A stretch of DNA of 5,667 bases from an uncultured Bacteroidales bacterium (GCA_900321845.1 ONXT01000043.1:1-5667); one strand, 5' to 3'; numbered from the stretch's first letter, positions 1 to 5,667 are shown. The notes: generated from the sequence alone by a model not told the origin. Program-made: numbers and translations.

Positions 1-17
1 AATTAAAATTTTTAATT

Positions 18-668
18 ATGAAGAAATGTTTTTTTATTTTGTTGGCTTGCATGCTTGCATTCACGGCTTGTGACAAAGATGACAATGGTGTGGGCTCCGG
101 TACCGATTCCGGAAACACAAGCAGCGGTGGTGGCTCCAACAGCAGCGGAAAACTGTCTTTCAAAAATCGGAGCGATTTTTCTGCCAGAGTGTCTGTGCAG
201 GGGCTCGGTACGTACAATATGACGGCAGGAGGCACTTATAATATTGAGAATGTCCCCGCTGGCACTTACTCCATCACTTATACGCAAACCAGCCACTACC
301 CATTCGGCCCGGCAATTGTTGAAACCACCGCCGCGACAGTTAATAATTATCATACCACAGAAGTCAGTTTCCCCGATTGTTATACTGGAGTGAAACTAGC
401 AAATACAACTGATTACCAATGTACGTTCACGATAAGCAGAGCGGGTTACGGATCAAAGAACTATGTGGTAAATCCTGGATATTATCAAATGGTCGAGTAT
501 CTCCCCAGCGATGGTAATTATACTATTGAATCCCTCCAGAATTCTGGCTACATACTATACCCTGACAGACACGAATGGACATATACTCCGACTTGCGGCT
601 ATTATAGCACCTTTGACCATAGTGCCACCAAAAGCACGCAGGCTCCAGTGGAAATTCCCGCAAACTAA
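18..668 (+). CDS. Predicted surface-exposed lipoprotein with two tandem beta-type domains (function unknown)
   Basis: A 216-residue exported lipoprotein. Residues 1-17 form a type II signal peptide (MKK, then a hydrophobic stretch) ending in the lipobox FTAC, so Cys18 should be lipidated. The residues after it, DKDDN, fit the Bacteroidota lipoprotein export signal (C-X-K-[DE]2-X), which predicts flipping to the outer-membrane surface. Residues 24-44 are a Gly/Ser/Asn-rich flexible linker. Two similar segments follow, about 45-100 and 124-185, each with the pattern N-x-[ST]-D-[FY] and later P-x-x-G-x-Y-x-I. The first resembles PEGA or carboxypeptidase-regulatory-like beta domains (VPAGTYSI). 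The ATG at 18 lies in an A/T-rich context and encodes a perfect lipoprotein leader, which fixes the start. I see no catalytic motif; a binding or adhesin-like surface role is only inference. The promoter is outside the window. It may form an operon with the next two genes. Confidence 0.88.
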   Translation: MKKCFFILLACMLAFTACDKDDNGVGSGTDSGNTSSGGGSNSSGKLSFKNRSDFSARVSVQGLGTYNMTAGGTYNIENVPAGTYSITYTQTSHYPFGPAIVETTAATVNNYHTTEVSFPDCYTGVKLANTTDYQCTFTISRAGYGSKNYVVNPGYYQMVEYLPSDGNYTIESLQNSGYILYPDRHEWTYTPTCGYYSTFDHSATKSTQAPVEIPAN

Positions 669-686
669 CACTCTCAGAACAAAATC

Positions 687-726
687 TTATTATGAAAAAA
701 CTCATTTTATTATGAAAAAACTCGTT
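687..726 (+). repeat. Tandem 20-base duplication of a translation-start region
   Basis: The 17 bases TTATTATGAAAAAACTC occur at 687-703 and again, identically, at 707-723, a period of 20; similarity extends a few bases on each side. Each copy contains an ATG followed by Lys-Lys-Leu codons. Only the second ATG (712) opens the long gene. The first (692) reads MKKLILL and stops at TGA 713-715, overlapping the real start as ATGA. This looks like a small slippage duplication that left a vestigial start, or a tiny translated leader. Confidence 0.8.
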
Positions 727-1215
727 GCTTTATTAATGATGCTGATCGTATGTTTCAGCTTGAATGCGCAGACGCAAACCTTGGCCAAAGGGACCATCGT
801 CAATGTAAAACTTGCCACCAAGGAGACCAGCAAGAACATGTCGAAAGTGAAGGCGGAGGTCGCCGCTCCGATTATAAGTGCGAAGGGCGACACGCTGATT
901 GCCGCTGAAACGCCGGTCATTGTGCAAAAGGAAAACTGCAACAAGGCGCGCGGAATGGGACGCGAGGGCTCGATGACTCTCCGCGTGATTTCCACCACCG
1001 CCGTTGACGGCCAGATGGTCAACTTGGACGGCAAACTCGATTTGGTAGGCCAGAACCGCCGTGGAGGTGCCATCGCCTGCGGTGTCGTCTTCGGCATCAT
1101 CTTCTGCCCCGTCGGCTTCTTGGGTTTCTGCCACAAAGGCACCCAAGCCACCGCCAAGAGAGGCACCATCATCCCCAGCACAGTCGTAAATGACATGAAT
1201 ATTTCTGCAAAATAA
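712..1215 (+). CDS. Exported protein with Gly/Cys-rich hydrophobic segment (function unknown)
   Basis: A 167-residue protein. Residues 1-19 form a type I signal peptide (MKKLVALLMMLIVCFSLNA) with likely cleavage before Gln20, so it should be periplasmic or outer-membrane associated. The mature part starts with a beta-rich stretch: KGTIVNVKLATKE, then a KGDTLIAAETPVIV motif, and SMTLRVISTTAVDGQMVNLDG around residues 88-107 that reads as alternating strands. A hydrophobic segment at about 118-140, entered by RRGG and containing Cys123, Cys132 and Cys140, is followed by KGTQATAKRGTIIP. I recall this order (strands, hydrophobic hairpin, then KG..A...GT) from other uncharacterised Bacteroidota proteins, but I cannot name a family. 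The frame stays open upstream of 712, but only the start at 712 places the signal peptide at the N-terminus. It sits 43 bases after the first lipoprotein gene and 48 before the next. Confidence 0.85.
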   Translation: MKKLVALLMMLIVCFSLNAQTQTLAKGTIVNVKLATKETSKNMSKVKAEVAAPIISAKGDTLIAAETPVIVQKENCNKARGMGREGSMTLRVISTTAVDGQMVNLDGKLDLVGQNRRGGAIACGVVFGIIFCPVGFLGFCHKGTQATAKRGTIIPSTVVNDMNISAK

Positions 1216-1263
1216 TCACTCAAAATCAATTTTTTTTATTAACCATTTAAAAATTAATTAATT

Positions 1264-1830
1264 ATGAAGAAATTATTGTTGGTATTAATAGCTTGCACGC
1301 TGGTATTCAGCGCTTGCAAAAAAGACGAAGAAGATGCTCAACAACAACAGGTGGAAACCATGAAGGATTTCTTGACCAACAAAGACGGCTGGCAGTTGAG
1401 TTCCGTTACTTGCACACATGAACTCCACTTGCAAAACAACACAACCATTGCCGCCAACACGGAACTCCTTACCGGCGACTACGCCAGCGGCACTGGTTAT
1501 TTCTTTGCTTATGAAATCGACGACATCTACAAATTCGTTGCTTCTGCAAATGTTCCAACCGAAGGTGTTGAATACCTCAATGGCAACATGAACCTTGGCG
1601 AAGGCGCTCAAACGGCTGAAGACAAGAAATTAGGTGACTTTGTATTCAACAATGAAACCATGCTCCTCGGCCTCTATCTGCCGTGGGCACCCACCAACTT
1701 CACCACTGCAAGTATAAAAACCTTGGACAAAAAAACAATGGAACTCATCTGCAACTACACCATTCAAGCTGACAATGCCAAGCTTGATCCCGGTGAATAC
1801 ACCTTCACTGTAAAGTTCAGGGCTTTATAA
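1264..1830 (+). CDS. Predicted surface-exposed lipoprotein, possibly lipocalin-like
   Basis: A 188-residue lipoprotein. The type II signal peptide ends in the lipobox FSAC, giving lipidated Cys18. KKDEED follows, a good match to the Bacteroidota surface-export signal (X-K-[DE]2-X), then a short Gln run (26-29). A second Cys at position 11 (LIAC) also resembles a lipobox but would leave too short a hydrophobic core. The mature domain starts FLTNKDGWQLSSVT (36-49). It carries an E-x-DD-x-Y-x-F element at 84-91 and alternates strand-like segments to the C-terminus. The W-x-L opening and the DD-x-x-x-F element recall lipocalin-like lipoproteins common in gut Bacteroidota, but this is a weak, by-eye resemblance. 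The ligand is unknown. Its leader resembles that of the gene at 18-668 at DNA level, while the mature parts look unrelated. A terminator-like stem-loop lies about 30 bases downstream. Confidence 0.87.
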   Translation: MKKLLLVLIACTLVFSACKKDEEDAQQQQVETMKDFLTNKDGWQLSSVTCTHELHLQNNTTIAANTELLTGDYASGTGYFFAYEIDDIYKFVASANVPTEGVEYLNGNMNLGEGAQTAEDKKLGDFVFNNETMLLGLYLPWAPTNFTTASIKTLDKKTMELICNYTIQADNAKLDPGEYTFTVKFRAL

Positions 1831-1861
1831 GTGGTTGATATTCATTCTTTTTCATTTTGGG

Positions 1862-1895
1862 AATCCCGCCGTGCTAACTGCCCGACGGGATTTTC
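1862..1895 (+). terminator. Probable rho-independent terminator
   Basis: AATCCCG (1862-1868) pairs with CGGGATT (1886-1892). The stem continues inward through CG/CG and GC/GC pairs, with single mismatches at 1869/1885 and 1872/1882, to a five-base loop TAACT (1875-1879). A T-rich run, TTTTC, ends the structure. It sits 31 bases after the lipoprotein stop codon and upstream of the next candidate promoter, as expected for the end of the exported-protein unit. Confidence 0.65.
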
Positions 1896-1933
1896 TATTG
1901 TCGTCACTTCGCTCATGATCAAAGTTTTTTTAG

Positions 1934-1941
1934 TACTTTTG
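1934..1941 (+). promoter_or_regulatory. Bacteroidota -7 promoter box (TACTTTTG) for the HdeD-like gene
   Basis: TACTTTTG fits TAnnTTTG, the -7 element recognised by the Bacteroidota primary sigma factor. It follows a T-tract and is extended to GTACTTTTGC. No good TTTG -33 box is visible; TTCG at 1908-1911 is the nearest candidate. Transcription would start near 1947, leaving an untranslated leader of about 64 bases before the ATG at 2011. Confidence 0.6.
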
Positions 1942-2010
1942 CCGCCTCTTCGAGAATATAAATCGCAATCCTCCCTCAACGAACCAACAATTAAACAACT
2001 CAGCAATATT

Positions 2011-2601
2011 ATGTCCAACATTCTGCAACACATCACCGGCAACATCAAACATTGGTGGATTTCAATAATTATCGGCACACTCTCCATCCTCATCGGCTTC
2101 TGGTGTATCTTTACTCCATTGGCGGCTTTCGAGGGTCTGGTCGCCTTTTTTGAGATCCTGTTCATTGTCTGTGGCTTGTCTGAAGTGATTTTCGCGTTCG
2201 CCAATCGGAATATTGCTGTCGGATGGGGCTGGAATCTCACCGCCGGCCTTATCGATATCTTATTGGGAATCATTTTGTTATCGTTGCCGCAAGCCACCGT
2301 GGGACAGATGCTTATCTATCTGGTCGGTTTCTGGATTATGTTCCGTTCCTTCTGGACTATCGGCCTTTCTGTCGATTTGCAGTCCATTGGCATCAAAGGT
2401 TGGTGGGCTTGGTTCTCGCTCTCCGTACTCTCACTGATTCTGTCGGTTGTTTTCATCTTCGGCAGCCCGCTCTTTGGCGGTACCTTCATCGTCGTGTTTG
2501 TCGCGCTCGCCTTGATTTGTTATGGCATTTTCCGCATTGGCGTGGGCATCTGCCTACATCGCGTCAGCAAGGGCATCGACAAACTCATGGACGAGGAATA
2601 G
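2011..2601 (+). CDS. HdeD/DUF308 family six-helix membrane protein
   Basis: A 196-residue integral membrane protein of the HdeD (DUF308) family. In enterobacteria HdeD is linked to acid resistance; in other phyla the role is undefined, so no function should be transferred. Six hydrophobic segments are visible, at about 16-36, 41-65, 73-93, 97-118, 132-151 and 156-181. They fall into three two-helix repeats, each opening with a Trp pair or W-x-W (Trp15-16, Trp72/74, Trp131-132). Short loops and a charged C-terminal tail (KGIDKLMDEE) complete it. Length agrees with the family (about 190 residues). The frame is open back to 1831, but that extension covers the terminator and the promoter and is not protein-like, whereas ATG 2011 starts a typical HdeD N-terminus (MSNILQHITGNIKHWW). 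It has its own promoter. It ends 60 bases before yidC with no terminator seen, so some read-through into yidC is possible. Confidence 0.88.
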   Translation: MSNILQHITGNIKHWWISIIIGTLSILIGFWCIFTPLAAFEGLVAFFEILFIVCGLSEVIFAFANRNIAVGWGWNLTAGLIDILLGIILLSLPQATVGQMLIYLVGFWIMFRSFWTIGLSVDLQSIGIKGWWAWFSLSVLSLILSVVFIFGSPLFGGTFIVVFVALALICYGIFRIGVGICLHRVSKGIDKLMDEE

Positions 2602-2616
2602 TCTAACTTTTTTTTG

Positions 2617-2624
2617 TATTTTTG
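2617..2624 (+). promoter_or_regulatory. Bacteroidota -7 promoter box (TATTTTTG) for yidC
   Basis: TATTTTTG fits TAnnTTTG and lies directly after a run of Ts, extended to GTATTTTTGC, nearly the same as the box at 1934-1941. No TTTG -33 element is found at the expected distance, which would fall inside the end of the preceding gene. Transcription would begin near 2630, about 32 bases before the yidC ATG. The TTG at 2614-2616, which extends the reading frame upstream, overlaps this box and is therefore not the likely start codon. Confidence 0.65.
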
Positions 2625-2661
2625 CGCCCGTTTTTTTAAGAGAAAGAAAATCAGGAATATT

Positions 2662-4632
2662 ATGGATAAAAATACGATTATCGGTCTGCTGCTCATCTTC
2701 GGATTGTTCTTGGGTTATAGTTTTTACAGCAGCAACAAGGCGAAAAAAGCCTACGAGGCGCAACAGGAACAGGCTGAAAAGGAAGCGGCGGCAGCTGTCG
2801 CAAATAAGACGGATTCCACCACCGTTGACCTCGCCGACACGACCAAACCGCAGCGCGCGGCCAACTTCGGTCCCGCCGTCCGAACCCACGAAGCGCAGCC
2901 AACTGCCAACTCAAACGGCCTCTTCGGCTACACCGACACCGCCAAAACCGGCGATTTCGTGGTGAAAACCAATAAAGGAGAATACCATATCGCCCGCACA
3001 GGTGGTTATATTAATTACGTGAAATTCAACGATATCTACACGTATGCTCCGAAAGGTCAGAAGAAACCCCAACTCGTCCTTTTCGACAAAAACACCACTT
3101 CCATGTCGATTGACCTGACGATGAACGACACGCAATGTCCGCGCGTGCAGACCAAAAACTGCTACTTCTCATCGCCGAAGGACACTCTGATTGTAAAGAA
3201 GGATTCCGCGACGTTGGCCTTGAGAATGTACCCCTACTATCGCGCCGACTCTGCACACTCCGCATACGCCACCCTCGACACCAGCGCCTACATCGAGTTC
3301 CTCTATCAATTCAAAGCCAACGACTTCAAGTTCGATTATAGCGTGCATTTCGTCAACATGGGCAGCTATCTGGCTTCCAACAAGAAGGATTTCACCCTCA
3401 ATTGGGATGCGCAGCTGCGCAATGTGGAGAAGAATTACGACTATGAGCGCGATAACACCACGCTCTTCTTCATGGATAACCTCAATGAGGTGGACAACCT
3501 GAAAGAACGCGAGTCCGATTCCAAGAACTTCTCCACCGAGCTGAAATGGGTTTCCTTCAAACAGCAGTTCTTCACCTCCACCATCATCGCCCAAAACGCA
3601 TTCCGCAAGGGCGAGCTGAAAGTGAACGTCCCCAATGGGAAGAACAGCAAGAATAGCAAAATTGGCGACGAGCTGAAAGACTTTGACGCACAATTGGTTA
3701 TGAATGTCGCGAATACGGATGACAGCCGTTTCGACATGAGTTTCTATTTCGGTCCGAACCAGTACAAACAGCTGAAGACCTACGATTTGAACCTCGAACG
3801 TCAGGTGCCGATGGGCTGGGGCTTCTTCCTGCTCCACTGGATTAACCGCTTCATCATCCTGCCCATTTTCAACTGGTTGGAGGCATACGGCATCAGTTAT
3901 GGTATTATCATTCTGATACTCAGTGTGTTTATTAAAATCATCATTTTCCCGGTGGCTTATAAAACCTATATGTCGTCGGCTAAAATGCGCGTGTTGAAAC
4001 CCGAACTGGAGGAGCTCAACAAGAAATATCCGAAGCAGGAAGACGCGATGAAGAAACAACAGGCCACGATGACCTTGTATAAAAAGGCCGGTGTCAGCCC
4101 GATGTCGGGATGCTTGCCGATGCTGCTGCAACTTCCGATTCTCTACGCCATGTTCCGTTTCTTCCCTGCATCCTACGAGTTGCGACAACAGCCCTTCCTT
4201 TGGGCCGACGACCTCTCCACCTACGATTCCATCCTCGACCTGAGCTTCAACATTCCCTTCTACGGCGACCACGTCAGCTTGTTCACCCTGCTGATGACCG
4301 TCGCCACCATCGTCTATACCTGGCTCAACAATCGCCTGATGTCGGTTGGAAACCAAGACCAGATGAAGATGATGAAATGGATGATGTATCTAATGCCCAT
4401 CCTGTTCCTTGGCATGTTCAACAGTTTTTCCGCCGCCTTGACCTACTACTATCTGCTCATCAACCTGATCACCTTCCTCCAGATGTGGATTTTCAGAATG
4501 TCCATCAATGAGGACAAGTTGAGGAAACAGATTGCCGCCAACATGACGAAGCCGGTCAAAAAATCGAGATGGCAGGAACGGATGGAAGCTGCGATGAAAG
4601 AACAACAACGTTTGGCCAATCAAAAAAAATAA
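2662..4632 (+). CDS. yidC: Membrane protein insertase YidC (Oxa1/Alb3 family)
   Basis: A 656-residue protein. YidC inserts and folds inner-membrane proteins, alone or with the SecYEG translocon. Residues 5-22 form the first membrane helix, followed by an Ala/Gln/Glu-rich linker. A large periplasmic domain spans about 60-380. The conserved insertase domain then holds an amphipathic helix (386-402), TM2 (411-430), the cytoplasmic coiled-coil loop, TM3 (483-503), TM4 (537-556) and TM5-TM6 (573-611). Arg443, in KMRVLKPELEELNKKYP, corresponds to the groove arginine needed for substrate insertion. The LYKKAGVSPMSGCLPMLLQLPI signature (473-492) and PFLWADDLSTYDSI (511-524) are diagnostic of the Bacteroidota form. 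The C-terminal tail is basic (KPVKKSRWQER), as in other YidC proteins that contact the ribosome. ATG 2662 is chosen because the upstream in-frame TTG at 2614 overlaps the promoter box. The gene looks intact and under its own promoter. Confidence 0.97.
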   Translation: MDKNTIIGLLLIFGLFLGYSFYSSNKAKKAYEAQQEQAEKEAAAAVANKTDSTTVDLADTTKPQRAANFGPAVRTHEAQPTANSNGLFGYTDTAKTGDFVVKTNKGEYHIARTGGYINYVKFNDIYTYAPKGQKKPQLVLFDKNTTSMSIDLTMNDTQCPRVQTKNCYFSSPKDTLIVKKDSATLALRMYPYYRADSAHSAYATLDTSAYIEFLYQFKANDFKFDYSVHFVNMGSYLASNKKDFTLNWDAQLRNVEKNYDYERDNTTLFFMDNLNEVDNLKERESDSKNFSTELKWVSFKQQFFTSTIIAQNAFRKGELKVNVPNGKNSKNSKIGDELKDFDAQLVMNVANTDDSRFDMSFYFGPNQYKQLKTYDLNLERQVPMGWGFFLLHWINRFIILPIFNWLEAYGISYGIIILILSVFIKIIIFPVAYKTYMSSAKMRVLKPELEELNKKYPKQEDAMKKQQATMTLYKKAGVSPMSGCLPMLLQLPILYAMFRFFPASYELRQQPFLWADDLSTYDSILDLSFNIPFYGDHVSLFTLLMTVATIVYTWLNNRLMSVGNQDQMKMMKWMMYLMPILFLGMFNSFSAALTYYYLLINLITFLQMWIFRMSINEDKLRKQIAANMTKPVKKSRWQERMEAAMKEQQRLANQKK

Positions 4633-4641
4633 TCTATTGAT

Positions 4642-4717
4642 AATTAATGATGAATGTCGGGCTTTTAGATCAATCGGCCTCCCTATGGAGACGGCTCACG
4701 ATTCATCATTCGTAATT
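4642..4717. repeat. Imperfect inverted repeat in the yidC-mutS-like gap
   Basis: AATTAATGATGAAT (4642-4655) is complementary to ATTCATCATTCGTAATT (4701-4717), apart from a three-base bulge (CGT, 4711-4713), giving 14 base pairs around a 45-base centre. The centre contains a small CTCC/GGAG hairpin (4679-4690). No T-run follows, so it is a poor terminator. The arms resemble the AATTCGTAATTCATxATT type of intergenic repeats I recall from Bacteroidota genomes. It may act as an mRNA structure or be a remnant of a dispersed repeat. Confidence 0.6.
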
Positions 4718-4729
4718 CATTAAAAGCAA

Positions 4730-5667
4730 ATGGAGTTCAAGGATTGTTTGTCAGAAGTGAGCGGGTTGCAGTACGTATGCGACTGCATGAAGGTTTGTTC
4801 TCCGTTGGGCAAGTCGCAGTTGCTGCATTTCCCCTTCTTGGTTAGTCCGGAATCCATTCAACGCGAATTGGACAGGGTTGAAAACCAGATGGTTTTCGTG
4901 CGCGAGAATCCGGGTGCGGAGGTTGCGCTGATTATGGCGTTGCACGAGGTCCACGACATTTCGCAGACCATTTTGAACCTCAAGCGGATGCAGGTTTTGG
5001 ACGACATCGAGTTCTTTGAACTGAAAAAGTTCGCCCTCAACTCTCAAAAAATTCTGGAACTTGTTCGAAATCAGCCTGATATAAGACTTTGTGATTTGTC
5101 TAAAGTCGTCAAGACGCTTGATCCGGAGGATTCTAAAATCGAGCATTTCTATATCTATTCCGTTTACGACAGCGAGTTGGAGCCGCTTCGCAAGCAGGCG
5201 CAGCAGACCGATGACGCCGACGAGCGCGAGCGTTTGAACTGGGAAATCGCGCAGGTTGAGGACCGGGTCCGCAGAAAATTGTCGGAAATGCTGCATCCCT
5301 ACTGGGAAAGTCTGCAGAAAAACCAGCAGGAAATTGCCGCGCTGGATTTGTTGAATGCGAAGGCGCAAATGGCGATGGAATGGAATCTCTGTAAACCTGA
5401 AATATCCTCGGAATCAACATCTTACACACACGTTTTCCATCCGGAAATCAAGCACATCCTGCAAGAGCGCGGGGCTGATTTCCAGGCCATCGACATCATG
5501 ATGGAGCAGAAACCCTGTCTGATTACTGGCGCGAACATGTCGGGGAAGACCGTGCTGCTCAAGTCGCTCAACCTGGCGCAGCATCTTTTCCAGTTCGGGT
5601 TTTATGTGCCGGCGGAAAGGGCGCGGATCGTGCCAGTGGAGGAGGTGTTCTGTGTGATTGACGACCG
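4730..5667 (+). CDS. MutS-related DNA-binding ATPase, 3' end beyond window
   Basis: The first 312 residues of a MutS-family ATPase; no stop is reached. Residues 1-230 match the alpha-helical core and lever region of MutS (domain III type): an N-terminal SEVSGLQYVCDCM...SPLGKSQLL segment, a long charged helix pair at about 145-205, and ALDLLNAKAQMAMEW (204-218) before the ATPase domain. The ATPase domain starts near 235 (HVFHPEIKH) and has Walker A GANMSGKT at 267-274, followed by FYVPAERARIVPVEEVFCVIDD, matching the FVPA...I segment of MutS. Walker B and the dimer-signature region lie outside the window. It has no room for the mismatch-reading domain I or connector domain II, so it is not canonical MutS. 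Its KTVLLK after Walker A is closer to MutS2-like proteins. ATG 4730 is fixed by an in-frame TAA at 4721. No promoter or Shine-Dalgarno is visible. Confidence 0.88.
   Translation, partial: MEFKDCLSEVSGLQYVCDCMKVCSPLGKSQLLHFPFLVSPESIQRELDRVENQMVFVRENPGAEVALIMALHEVHDISQTILNLKRMQVLDDIEFFELKKFALNSQKILELVRNQPDIRLCDLSKVVKTLDPEDSKIEHFYIYSVYDSELEPLRKQAQQTDDADERERLNWEIAQVEDRVRRKLSEMLHPYWESLQKNQQEIAALDLLNAKAQMAMEWNLCKPEISSESTSYTHVFHPEIKHILQERGADFQAIDIMMEQKPCLITGANMSGKTVLLKSLNLAQHLFQFGFYVPAERARIVPVEEVFCVIDD

Noticed and set aside
702..1229. Open frames on the - strand (702-1229 and 733-1146) over the second exported gene
   Set aside because: Both are antisense shadows of a gene with a clear signal peptide; neither has a recognisable domain or start region.
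1831..2010. N-terminal extension of the HdeD-like protein back to 1831
   Set aside because: It would run through the terminator hairpin and the -7 promoter box and adds a sequence unlike any HdeD N-terminus. ATG 2011 fits the family.
2614..2661. Upstream TTG start for YidC
   Set aside because: It overlaps the TATTTTTG promoter box and would put Phe/Lys/Arg-rich residues before a normal YidC N-terminus.
3169..4356. 395-codon open frame on the - strand inside yidC
   Set aside because: It is antisense to a certain gene, has a composition rich in Val, His, Glu and Gln with no domain, and has no promoter or start context. The strong codon bias of yidC explains the lack of stops.
4642..4717. Inverted repeat as terminator of yidC
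   Set aside because: The loop is 45 bases long and no T-run follows the right arm, so intrinsic termination is unlikely.
4685..4723. ATG at 4685 as an earlier start of the mutS-like gene
   Set aside because: It is in the same frame but meets a TAA at 4721, so it cannot extend the protein.
4751..5368. 205-codon open frame on the - strand over the mutS-like gene
   Set aside because: The + strand frame encodes an unmistakable MutS core and Walker A motif; the antisense frame is a by-product.

Overview
The window looks like a chromosomal segment from a member of the Bacteroidota, most likely order Bacteroidales. Supporting signs are: lipoproteins with the lysine-plus-acidic surface-export signal typical of this phylum; two TAnnTTTG promoter boxes of the phylum's own -7 type; A/T-rich start regions without Shine-Dalgarno sequences; and a long Bacteroidota-type YidC. 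Six protein genes are readable, all on the + strand, and the last runs off the window.

Left part (1-1830): three consecutive genes for small exported proteins. The first and third (18-668 and 1264-1830) encode lipoproteins predicted to reach the outer-membrane surface. Between them, 712-1215 encodes a signal-peptide protein with a glycine- and cysteine-rich hydrophobic stretch. The gaps are only 43 and 48 bases and hold no recognisable promoter or terminator, so the three may be co-transcribed. None has a function that can be named from sequence. A stem-loop followed by a T-run at 1862-1895 probably ends this unit.

Middle part (1896-4632): a promoter at 1934-1941 leads into a six-helix HdeD/DUF308 membrane protein (2011-2601). 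A second, closely similar promoter at 2617-2624 leads into yidC (2662-4632), the essential membrane protein insertase.

Right part (4633-5667): a 97-base gap contains a long imperfect inverted repeat. It is followed by a MutS-related ATPase gene (4730 to the window end) that starts directly at the core/lever region and has a clear Walker A motif. It is cut by the window before Walker B.

No stretch longer than 300 bases lacks a gene. I saw no tRNA, rRNA, CRISPR array, insertion sequence, integrase or phage gene. Most of the window is ordinary core or accessory chromosome. The parts most worth a second look are the exported-protein cluster (duplicated leader, duplicated domain, duplicated start site) and the inverted repeat before the mutS-like gene.
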